Assembly: GCA_902479835.1 (NCBI GenBank)
Contig: CABSQC010000041.1
Coordinates: forward strand, 1-8,044
Origin: an uncultured Streptococcus sp.
Lineage (GTDB): Bacteria > Bacillota > Bacilli > Lactobacillales > Streptococcaceae
Direction: 5' to 3'
Length of the DNA stretch: 8,044 nt
Part shown: piece by piece, positions 1 through 5,458 of the stretch
Layout: each line of letters begins with the position of its first letter
Position numbering within the stretch: the stretch's first letter is position 1
The notes under the pieces: generated by a model
Seen by the model: only the letters and a program-made list of their open reading frames with translations
What the model was told of the DNA's origin: nothing
Databases searched by the model: none
Position numbers and translations under genes: made by a program

Positions 1-392
1 ATAATAAAGTTATTTTAATCGGTCGCCTGGTGGCGGCCCCAGAATTGCATAAAACCAGCACACACAAATCCGTTGCCCGAGTGACCGTTGCGGTCAATCG
101 TCGCTACAAGGATCAAAACGGGGAGCGAGAGACTGATTTTGTCAATGTCGTTGTCTGGGGGAAATTGGCTGAAACCATGGCTAGTTATGCCAGTAAAGGG
201 AGTTTGATCTCTTTGGATGGAGAGATTCGGACGCGCCGCTACGAGAAAAATGGCATCATGCAGTATGTGACAGAGGTCCTTTGCCAAAGTTTTCAGTTAT
301 TAGAGAGCCGCGCTCAGCGAGCGATGCGTGAAAATGGTGGAACGGGAGATTTAGCCGACATCATTTTAGAGGAGGAAGATCTTCCTTTTTAG
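1..392 (+). CDS. ssbB: Competence-type single-stranded DNA-binding protein SsbB (5' partial)
   Basis: The reading frame is open from base 3 and enters the window as NKVILIGRLV, so the start codon and probably only two residues (Met-Tyr) lie to the left. The complete protein would be about 131 residues. A GTG at base 30 is an internal valine, not the start. The visible sequence is a single OB-fold with streptococcal SSB signatures (VARVTVAVNRRY, DFVNVVVWGKLAE, LDGEIRTRRYEKNG) and the acidic tip EEEDLPF that recruits partner proteins. The short length, without the long low-complexity linker of the housekeeping SsbA, fits SsbB, which binds incoming single strands during natural transformation. 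In streptococci it is a late competence gene driven by ComX/SigX; its combox would lie outside the window. A hairpin terminator follows the stop, so it is transcriptionally separate from the next genes. Confidence 0.93.
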   Translation, partial: NKVILIGRLVAAPELHKTSTHKSVARVTVAVNRRYKDQNGERETDFVNVVVWGKLAETMASYASKGSLISLDGEIRTRRYEKNGIMQYVTEVLCQSFQLLESRAQRAMRENGGTGDLADIILEEEDLPF

Positions 393-404
393 AAACAAAA
401 AAAG

Positions 405-436
405 AAAGCTGGTTCGTTTATAGACCAGCTTTTTTT
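405..436 (+). terminator. Rho-independent terminator after ssbB
   Basis: A 9-bp perfect stem (AAAGCTGGT at 405-413, ACCAGCTTT at 424-432) encloses a 10-base loop and runs into a seven-T tract (430-436). It begins 12 bases after the ssbB stop. An A-rich run at 397-403 upstream means the reverse strand could also terminate here, but no opposing gene is present. It isolates ssbB from the sensor cluster. Confidence 0.9.
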
Positions 437-516
437 GATACTTGGTAGGGATTTCATTCGGGAACAAGTCTTTTAAAAATAAATCAAAAATATGCATCTG
501 TACAATAAAAGCCAGC

Positions 517-556
517 ACTTTTCTTGAAAAAGTAGTAAAATAAAGTAATATATATT
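517..556 (+). promoter_or_regulatory. Candidate promoter region for the levQSRT cluster
   Basis: The AT-rich gap between the ssbB terminator and levQ holds a possible -35 TTGAAA (524-529). A poor -10 TAATAT (546-551) lies at 16-base spacing; a better hexamer TATATT (551-556) lies too far away, at 21 bases. The -35 sits inside an imperfect palindrome, ACTTTT at 517-522 and AAAAGT at 528-533, which could be an operator. No cre-like site and no TGTCA motif like those before the PTS operon are seen here. A promoter is expected because a terminator lies just upstream, but the exact boxes are uncertain. Confidence 0.4.
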
Positions 557-570
557 CAAAATTTTCAGAA

Positions 571-575
571 AAGGA
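571..575 (+). promoter_or_regulatory. Ribosome binding site that supports the TTG start of levQ
   Basis: AAGGA lies seven bases before the TTG at 583. There is no in-frame ATG or GTG between the upstream stop at 541-543 and this TTG, and the next in-frame Met lies beyond the membrane segment. The site therefore supports a rare TTG initiation codon. Confidence 0.65.
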
Positions 576-582
576 ACGGAGT

Positions 583-1566
583 TTGAAGGGGAAAGAAGAA
601 AGAAAAGAACGGTTGAAATGGCTGATAAAACGGGTTCTACTGGTGATTCCGGTGGCCTGCATCCTCTTGTGGATCTATGCCGTTTGTCAAACCAGTAGCA
701 TCCAGGATCAGACCAAGATCGGTGTTACCTATATGACCATGAACAATGAGTTCTATAAAAGTATTCATTCGGAAATTAGTCGAATTGCCGATGAGAAAGG
801 GGCTCTTGTTTATGTCCGAGATCCAGAATTGGACGAAAAAAGGCAGAGCCAGCAGATCGATGATTTTTGCGCCCAAAAAGTAAATGTGATTGTGATTAAT
901 CCGGTTAAAGGGGATAGTCAGCCCATTTTAAGGGCTCTTAAAAAAGCTAGAAAACAAGGAATTAAGATCATTGCAGTTGATACCCAGCTCAAGCATTTTA
1001 AGCCGGATGCCAGCATTGTCTCCGACAACTACCAAGCAGGAGTCTTGATTGCGAAAGAGTTGATGAAACGCTCTTCAAATGCTCGGATCCTTCTCTTGGA
1101 GCATAAGGGGACTGTTTCAGCAGATACGCGGATTCAGGGATTTAAGGATACCATCAAAGGATATGGGTCATATGAGATTATCTCGGAACTAGAAACCAAG
1201 GGGCAGACGGAGATCGCTATGCCAGCTGTCCGTAAGTTCTTGCAGTCAGGGGGGAATGTCGATACTCTAGTCTCCTTGAATGACCGTTCAGCTATAGGAG
1301 CTTTAGCAGCCATCAAGGAGCAAGGGATCACCCATCCCATTGCGATCTATGGGATTGATGGCTCACCAGATATGAAAGCCTTGCTACACTCGACAGATGA
1401 TGTCGTAGGAACCGTTGCCCAGTCTCCGTTGAAGATGGGAGACCGCGTGATGGAGGTCATCCAAGATATGGCTGATGGGAAGAGCTATCAAAAAGAAATA
1501 ACCATTCCGGTTCAGATGATGACAAAGGAAAACATCGATCAATTTGATGTGAATGGGTGGCAGTAA
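583..1566 (+). CDS. levQ: Membrane-anchored periplasmic-binding-type sugar sensor LevQ
   Basis: This 327-residue protein belongs to the ribose/galactose-type (RbsB-like, type 1) binding-protein fold. A basic N-terminus is followed by one hydrophobic segment (residues 18-36). There is no proper lipobox (the Cys is preceded by YAV), so it is probably tethered by an uncleaved anchor. Family motifs follow in order: KIGVTYMTMNNEFY near 45-58, a VNVIVINP strand, GIKIIAVDTQ, SDNYQAGVLIAKEL, RIQGFKD, a SLNDRSAIGALAA segment and GIDGSPD. It starts with TTG, backed by AAGGA. It is the first gene of a four-gene cluster with a kinase and regulator, and no ABC permease or ATPase is nearby, which points to ligand sensing rather than import. 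In S. mutans the matching protein is one of two carbohydrate-binding partners of LevS/LevR. The likely ligand is a hexose or fructan breakdown product, but the sequence does not prove which. The fold assignment is firm; the levQ name rests on gene order. Confidence 0.82.
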   Translation: MKGKEERKERLKWLIKRVLLVIPVACILLWIYAVCQTSSIQDQTKIGVTYMTMNNEFYKSIHSEISRIADEKGALVYVRDPELDEKRQSQQIDDFCAQKVNVIVINPVKGDSQPILRALKKARKQGIKIIAVDTQLKHFKPDASIVSDNYQAGVLIAKELMKRSSNARILLLEHKGTVSADTRIQGFKDTIKGYGSYEIISELETKGQTEIAMPAVRKFLQSGGNVDTLVSLNDRSAIGALAAIKEQGITHPIAIYGIDGSPDMKALLHSTDDVVGTVAQSPLKMGDRVMEVIQDMADGKSYQKEITIPVQMMTKENIDQFDVNGWQ

Positions 1567-2882
1567 TGAGAAAATTTAGAGGTGTGAGATACAGTTTGGC
1601 CATTCTGATGGTCGTGAATTTTATCGCTGTGATGCTCAACAGTATCATCTATCTTCAAGCAACCAATTATATCATTGCTCAACGACAAGCTTCCCTATTA
1701 GTAGAACGCTTAGAGCGCATTCCTTTTGCGCCCTCTACAACTTTTTGGTTGTCTGCACTCTTATTTGCTGGGATTGCCTTGATTTCCATGAGTCGTTATC
1801 GGTCTCAAACGAGTCGATGGTCCATTTTTGATCAGTGGAACATTCTGGAGATCCTCCTGATGTTGCTCTTGATGTGGGTCCAAAATGTAGCTTATAACGG
1901 GCTGATTCTCTTGGTTTTTGCGGATATCTTCTATGGTTCCAAAGAGTTGAATACCAAGCGAGACCGCAAGTATTGGTTTGCGTTTATCCTAGTGAGTTTC
2001 TTGATGCTTCTTGTGACCAATTCAGACGTCTTTTCGCTTTTCTTTCCGATACCTTCTCTTGATGTCTATATTCATTTTTATCCTGCCTCCATTCGGATTC
2101 TGGCCTTTTTCTTGAAGAATTCCCTCTATGCCTTGAATATGGTGCTCTTCATTATTTCGCTTTTGTTCTATATTATGAATGTTCTTGCGGAAAACCACGA
2201 AGTAGAAGAAGAGTTGGCTATGGTTTCGAAGGTGAATACGGAGTTGAACAACTATATGGCCTTGTCTGAGAAGATTGCAGAAGATCGGGAACGTAAGCGG
2301 ATTGCTCGGGAAATTCACGATACCTTGGGGCACGCGCTAACAGGGATCTCAGCAGGTTTAGATGCTGTTGGGGTCTTGATTGATATCGATCCCAATCGGG
2401 CAAAAGAGCAGGTGAAAAGTGTATCAGAAGTGGTTCGTGAAGGGATCCAAGATGTGAGGGGCTCTCTCAACCGCCTCCGTCCAGGTGCCCTTGAGGGACG
2501 AACCCTCAAAGATGCTTTAGAAAAGATGATCCGCGAGTACCAGACGCTTTCCAACATGCAGGTTGATTTACACTATGAATGGGTCGATGTCGATATGGAC
2601 GTCATGATTGAAGATACGATTTTTCGTGTGATCCAGGAGTCTATGACCAATGCGGTTCGCCATGGTCATGCCAGCCGGATGACCCTTCATTTTTTTGAGG
2701 ATGAAGAAGATTACCTGATCGAGTTGCAGGACAATGGGGTTGGGTTTGAAACCTTAACCTATGGCTATGGGCTCAAGCAGATGATGGAGCGTATTTCCAT
2801 CCTAGGAGGACAGCTTCAATTTGAAAGTCGCGATGGATTTTTCACGCGCGTTAGTTTACCGAAATATAAAGAAGGGAGATAG
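1566..2882 (+). CDS. levS: NarL-family sensor histidine kinase LevS
   Basis: With the ATG at 1566 this is 438 residues. That start overlaps the levQ stop (TAATG), suggesting translational coupling; GGGTGG at 1555-1560 is a weak ribosome site five bases upstream. A GTG at 1557 would add three residues and is less likely. About six membrane segments (near 10-30, 58-76, 92-108, 110-123, 136-152, 176-207) form the N-terminal half, with only about 28 residues between the first two. A helical linker (209-240) leads to a HisKA_3 dimerisation domain with the phosphoacceptor His251 in REIHDTLGH. The HATPase_c domain shows its N-box around Asn362 (SMTNAVRHG), G1 box DNGVGF (389-394) and G2 box GYGLKQMMERI. 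It should autophosphorylate and pass phosphate to the regulator encoded next. The lack of a large outside domain fits signalling through LevQ and LevT. The kinase call is firm; the lev name rests on gene order and on my memory that S is the kinase and R the regulator. Confidence 0.87.
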   Translation: MRKFRGVRYSLAILMVVNFIAVMLNSIIYLQATNYIIAQRQASLLVERLERIPFAPSTTFWLSALLFAGIALISMSRYRSQTSRWSIFDQWNILEILLMLLLMWVQNVAYNGLILLVFADIFYGSKELNTKRDRKYWFAFILVSFLMLLVTNSDVFSLFFPIPSLDVYIHFYPASIRILAFFLKNSLYALNMVLFIISLLFYIMNVLAENHEVEEELAMVSKVNTELNNYMALSEKIAEDRERKRIAREIHDTLGHALTGISAGLDAVGVLIDIDPNRAKEQVKSVSEVVREGIQDVRGSLNRLRPGALEGRTLKDALEKMIREYQTLSNMQVDLHYEWVDVDMDVMIEDTIFRVIQESMTNAVRHGHASRMTLHFFEDEEDYLIELQDNGVGFETLTYGYGLKQMMERISILGGQLQFESRDGFFTRVSLPKYKEGR

Positions 2883-2884
2883 AA

Positions 2885-3571
2885 ATGGTGATAAAAGTAA
2901 TGGTGGCAGATGACCAGGCCTTGATTCGAGAATCTCTAAAAATTATTTTGTCGGCCCACCCTGATATCGAAGTGGTGGCCACAGTGGAAGATGGGAATCA
3001 CGTCTTGTCTAGCATTCCACAGACACATCCTGACCTGATCTTAATGGATATTCGGATGCCAGGCATGGATGGGGTTTTGGCGACAAAAGAAGTCAAAGAG
3101 CACTATCCGGATATCAAAATTATTATTTTAACGACCTTTGACGATGATGAATTTATCTATAGTGCACTCAAGTATGGTGCTTCAGGTTATCTTTTAAAGG
3201 GAGCCTCGACAGAGGAACTCTATGAAGCGATTAAGGTGGTATATCAGGGCGGAGCCATGATCAACCCGAATATCGCTAGCAAGGTCTTTCAAATTTTCTC
3301 ACAAATGGCCAAAACCAACTTCTCTATTGCTGTAGATGAGGACAATGTCAAGGATTTGAGCACGACGGAATGGCGCATTATCCAAGAGGTCGGCTATGGG
3401 GAGTCCAATAAAGAAATTGCAGCCAAACTCTTCTTATCAGAAGGAACCGTGCGCAATTACTTATCAACGATTTTGGCGAAATTAAACCTACGAGATCGAA
3501 CGCAATTAGCGATCTGGTCAGTCCAAACAGGAGTGACGAGACGTGATTTTTCTAAAGGAAATACAGAATGA
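2885..3571 (+). CDS. levR: NarL/LuxR-type response regulator LevR
   Basis: This is a 228-residue two-domain regulator that starts two bases after the kinase stop, with GGGAG six bases upstream. The receiver domain (about 3-120) has the acidic pair Asp9/Asp10, phosphoacceptor Asp55 in LILMDIRMPG, Thr83/Thr84 and Lys105 in GYLLKG, so all catalytic residues are present. A linker near 135-155 leads to a LuxR/GerE helix-turn-helix (about 157-215): LSTTEWRIIQ, SNKEIAAKLFLSEGTVRNYL, then AKLNLRDRTQLAIW. It is the cognate partner of the adjacent HisKA_3 kinase. It probably activates the PTS operon starting at 5007, whose upstream gap carries repeated TGTCA half-sites. It is not related to Bacillus subtilis LevR, which is a sigma-54-dependent, PTS-controlled activator sharing only the name. 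Its 3' end overlaps levT by four bases (ATGA). Confidence 0.9.
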   Translation: MVIKVMVADDQALIRESLKIILSAHPDIEVVATVEDGNHVLSSIPQTHPDLILMDIRMPGMDGVLATKEVKEHYPDIKIIILTTFDDDEFIYSALKYGASGYLLKGASTEELYEAIKVVYQGGAMINPNIASKVFQIFSQMAKTNFSIAVDEDNVKDLSTTEWRIIQEVGYGESNKEIAAKLFLSEGTVRNYLSTILAKLNLRDRTQLAIWSVQTGVTRRDFSKGNTE

Positions 3572-4866
3572 AATTGAAGCGAAAGCATCTTTGTTGGGGG
3601 ATTGGTCTCCTTGTTGTGCTCTGTGCGAGCGCGGGTTTTTATTGGTGGAAACAGCAACCGACCGTACTCCATATCGGCGTTTATGCAGGTTCTAGCTGGG
3701 ATGTGCCGACCAGTCAACGTTCCCATGCCTTGGATCGTGCGATTCAAAAATTTGAAAAATCCCATCCTCATGTCCGTGTAGAGTATGAAAACGGGATTCC
3801 GCAGTCGGATTATTCAGACTGGCTCTCTGAAAAGATTGTCTCAGGAAAGACGCCGGATGTGTTTATGGTCTCTGAGCAAGATCTTTCTTTATTAGCAGCG
3901 CGAGGCGTATTAGAAAAGTTAAACGGCTATATGGATCGAAAAGATCAAGCTGCCTTTTATCCCGTTGCCTTTGAATCCGGTGTCTATCAGGGGCAAACCT
4001 ATGCCTTACCTTATGAAAGCAATCCGATTTTGATGTGTGTCAATAAAGATCTCTTGGATAAAGAAGGTATCGCGGTTCCCAAAGAAGGCTGGACCCTTGA
4101 AGAGTTCTATACGATTTGCAAGAAACTAACCAAAGATACCAATGGGGATGGGCAATTGGACCAATTTGGGAGTACAGAATACACCTGGAAAGAAGCCTTG
4201 GCGGCAAATGGAGGTCATCTCTTCCAAGGAGGCATGCTCAAGCTGACAGCTCCAGAAGTCAAAGAATCTTTGACTTTTCTTCAAAAATTGGAAGATCTAA
4301 ATAAAAATTACAAGGTGAGCTCTAAAGATTTTGACCAGGGGAAAGTCGCCTTCTATCCCATGACCTTGGCCCAATATCGGACCTATAAACCTTATCCCTA
4401 CCACGTTTCAAAATATTCAAACTTCACCTGGACCTGTATCCCGATGCCTGCTAAGTCAAAAACGACCAAGGCAACCTTAGTCACGACGACTTCTTTTGCT
4501 ATGTCAGCTCGGAGTTCTCATTCCAAGTTGGCTTGGGAATTGATGCAACTCTTAACAGAGGATCCCGAAATTCAACAAACCCTCTTTGCCCAATCCCAGG
4601 GGATCTCTGTCATGCCACAGGTCGTCAAGAGTCGCTCTAGTAAAGACCTTTTGCAGGTAGATGATTTTGGGACGGATTCCTTGACCAATCAGACCTTGAA
4701 CCGCATCATGGAACAAGCTGTTGAAAGTAGTCCTAAAAATGTCTCAAAAGAGGTGTTAGAAAAGTTAGATTACTTGATTGGCAATGCCTTGCGCGATCAA
4801 GATGTTGAGAACCGCTTGCCTCAAATTCAGAGGGAGATTGAAAGTAGTCTACAGGTAGGAGTTTAG
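3568..4866 (+). CDS. levT: Membrane-anchored ABC-type solute-binding protein LevT, probable sugar co-sensor
   Basis: This 432-residue protein belongs to the family 1 extracellular solute-binding proteins (MalE-like, SBP_bac_1). It overlaps the regulator stop (ATGA), and AAGGA at 3555-3559 gives a good ribosome site. The N-terminus is basic with a hydrophobic stretch (about 9-27) and no lipobox (VVLC), so it is probably held by an uncleaved anchor. Typical segments are ALDRAIQKFEKSHPHVRVEYE (53-73), GKTPDVFMVSEQDLSLLAARGVLEKL, GQTYALPYESNPILMCVNKDLL, GWTLEEFYTICKKL and AWELMQLLTEDPEIQ. Residues 190-201 (DTNGDGQLDQFG) look like a Ca2+-binding EF-hand-type loop, common in this family. No permease or ATPase gene accompanies it. 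Sitting at the end of a binding-protein, kinase, regulator cluster, it matches S. mutans LevT, one of two binding proteins needed for signalling by the kinase pair. The ligand is unknown from sequence. Confidence 0.82.
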   Translation: MKLKRKHLCWGIGLLVVLCASAGFYWWKQQPTVLHIGVYAGSSWDVPTSQRSHALDRAIQKFEKSHPHVRVEYENGIPQSDYSDWLSEKIVSGKTPDVFMVSEQDLSLLAARGVLEKLNGYMDRKDQAAFYPVAFESGVYQGQTYALPYESNPILMCVNKDLLDKEGIAVPKEGWTLEEFYTICKKLTKDTNGDGQLDQFGSTEYTWKEALAANGGHLFQGGMLKLTAPEVKESLTFLQKLEDLNKNYKVSSKDFDQGKVAFYPMTLAQYRTYKPYPYHVSKYSNFTWTCIPMPAKSKTTKATLVTTTSFAMSARSSHSKLAWELMQLLTEDPEIQQTLFAQSQGISVMPQVVKSRSSKDLLQVDDFGTDSLTNQTLNRIMEQAVESSPKNVSKEVLEKLDYLIGNALRDQDVENRLPQIQREIESSLQVGV

Positions 4867-4877
4867 AGTAAAATAAG

Positions 4878-4912
4878 ATGGCATTTTGTCAAGTGACAGA
4901 TGTCATTTTTTT
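4878..4912 (+). terminator. Probable intrinsic terminator after levT
   Basis: ATGGCA (4878-4883) pairs with TGTCAT (4901-4906) with one G-T pair, and TGTC (4887-4890) pairs with GACA (4895-4898) around a four-base loop. A small internal loop separates the two parts. A seven-T run (4906-4912) follows. It lies 12 bases after the levT stop and would end the sensor transcript. The stem is only moderately stable, so some read-through into levD is possible. It overlaps the TGTCA repeats that may be the LevR operator. Confidence 0.6.
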
Positions 4913-4950
4913 ATTGCTAAATGTCATATTGGGAATGTGACATTTGACAA
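4886..4950 (+). promoter_or_regulatory. Cluster of TGTCA/TGACA half-sites, candidate LevR operator
   Basis: Six half-sites lie within 63 bases: TGTCA at 4887, 4901 and 4922, and TGACA at 4894, 4938 and 4945. The clearest element is a perfect 8-bp inverted repeat, AAATGTCA (4919-4926) and TGACATTT (4938-4945), with an 11-base spacer. Its right arm abuts the -35 region of the predicted levD promoter. Position and dyad symmetry suit a dimeric LuxR-type activator. Assignment to LevR is inference from location. Confidence 0.55.
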
Positions 4951-4968
4951 TATAAAAACGCTTTCAAA
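4951..4968 (-). promoter_or_regulatory. Catabolite-response element (CcpA binding site)
   Basis: Read on the reverse strand, the 18 bases are TTTGAAAGCGTTTTTATA. They match the cre consensus WWTGNAARCGNWWWCAWW at every defined position except one (T for C near the 3' end). The site sits between the candidate operator and the -10 of the PTS operon, where bound CcpA would block transcription. CcpA is the global carbon catabolite repressor of streptococci, so preferred sugars such as glucose should lower expression. Confidence 0.8.
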
Positions 4969-4979
4969 TAGTCTACAAT
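4951..4979 (+). promoter_or_regulatory. Promoter of the levDEFG PTS operon
   Basis: TACAAT (4974-4979) matches the -10 consensus at five of six bases. At 17-base spacing the -35 position holds TATAAA (4951-4956), a poor match, as expected for an activator-dependent promoter. A perfect TTGACA at 4944-4949 is 24 bases away, too far for this -10, and has no good -10 of its own. Transcription would start near 4986, leaving a leader of about 20 bases with AAGGAGG (4991-4997) nine bases before the ATG. Confidence 0.6.
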
Positions 4980-5006
4980 AGAGTCAAATAAAGGAGGCGT
5001 AGAAAA

Positions 5007-5444
5007 ATGAAATACCTCGTTTTGGTCAGTCATGGTGGACTGGCAGAAGGTCTAAAAACATCACTAGCCATGTTTGCTGGTGATAAGATGGATCAGGTCA
5101 TCGCAGTTGGACTCAAAGAAGGAAAATCAGTTGATGACTTCGCAGTTGATTTCAGAGAGAGCATTTCAGGATTGACAGCTGATGATTCTGTTTTGGTCTT
5201 GGCAGATATCGTAGGTGGTAGTCCATTAACCACTGCAGCCACGGTTCTAGAAGAAGCTGGAAAGCTCGATGGAGCCTTAATCCTTGGTGGGATGAACCTC
5301 ACCATGGCCTTGACGGCAGTTGTGATGAAGGATGTGTTGGATGGAGACGATTTGTCAGCCACCATCTTATCAGAAGCACGATCTGCACTACAGCCTTTTG
5401 AAGTTTCAGCCACTGGTGCTGAAGAAGATGATGACGATATTTAA
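5007..5444 (+). CDS. levD: PTS mannose-family EIIA component LevD
   Basis: This is a 145-residue stand-alone EIIA of the mannose-type (EIIA-Man) fold. The N-terminus MKYLVLVSHGGLAEGL places the phosphorylated histidine at His9, which accepts phosphate from HPr. Other family segments are LADIVGGSPLTTAA (66-79, with conserved Asp67) and GALILGGMNLTMAL. In housekeeping ManL the A and B domains are fused; here they are separate genes, as in lev-type systems. The protein acts in the cytoplasm, passing phosphate to the EIIB encoded next. It ends in an unusually acidic tail, GAEEDDDDI (137-145), which resembles the end of the EIIC two genes on. It is the first gene of the PTS operon, with a strong AAGGAGG site and a cre element upstream. 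The substrate is probably fructose and/or mannose by analogy with S. mutans LevDEFG. Confidence 0.9.
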   Translation: MKYLVLVSHGGLAEGLKTSLAMFAGDKMDQVIAVGLKEGKSVDDFAVDFRESISGLTADDSVLVLADIVGGSPLTTAATVLEEAGKLDGALILGGMNLTMALTAVVMKDVLDGDDLSATILSEARSALQPFEVSATGAEEDDDDI

Positions 5445-5458
5445 TAGGGAGGTACCTT

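Noticed and set aside
30..32. GTG at 30 as the start of the ssb gene
   Set aside because: The frame is open to the window edge and the preceding residues (NKVILIGRL) are the conserved first strand of the SSB OB-fold, so this is an internal Val.
441..470. ACTTG...CAAGT inverted repeat after the ssbB terminator
   Set aside because: Only 5 bp with a 20-base loop and no supporting context; likely chance.
366..662. Reverse-strand ORF across the ssbB-levQ gap, and other reverse or alternate-frame ORFs inside the genes
   Set aside because: They cross a terminator or lie inside well-supported genes, lack ribosome sites and recognisable motifs, and have low-complexity or hydrophobic shadow composition.
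1557..1565. GTG start for the kinase three codons upstream
   Set aside because: It would lie inside the GGGTGG that serves as the only ribosome-site-like sequence, whereas ATG 1566 gives a standard TAATG coupling. The difference is only three residues.
583..4866. A conventional ABC sugar importer with two binding proteins
   Set aside because: No permease or ATPase gene is present between or after the binding proteins in the window; the neighbours are a kinase, a regulator and a PTS.
4878..4900. Sigma-54 (-24/-12) promoter, as used by the Bacillus subtilis lev operon
   Set aside because: TGGCA at 4879 lacks the required GC element at proper spacing, the regulator here is LuxR-type without an AAA+ domain, and streptococci generally lack sigma-54.
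4944..4949. Perfect TTGACA as the -35 of levD
   Set aside because: At 16-18 base spacing there is no acceptable -10, and the good TACAAT is 24 bases away. TTGACA here is better explained as one of the TGACA repeats.
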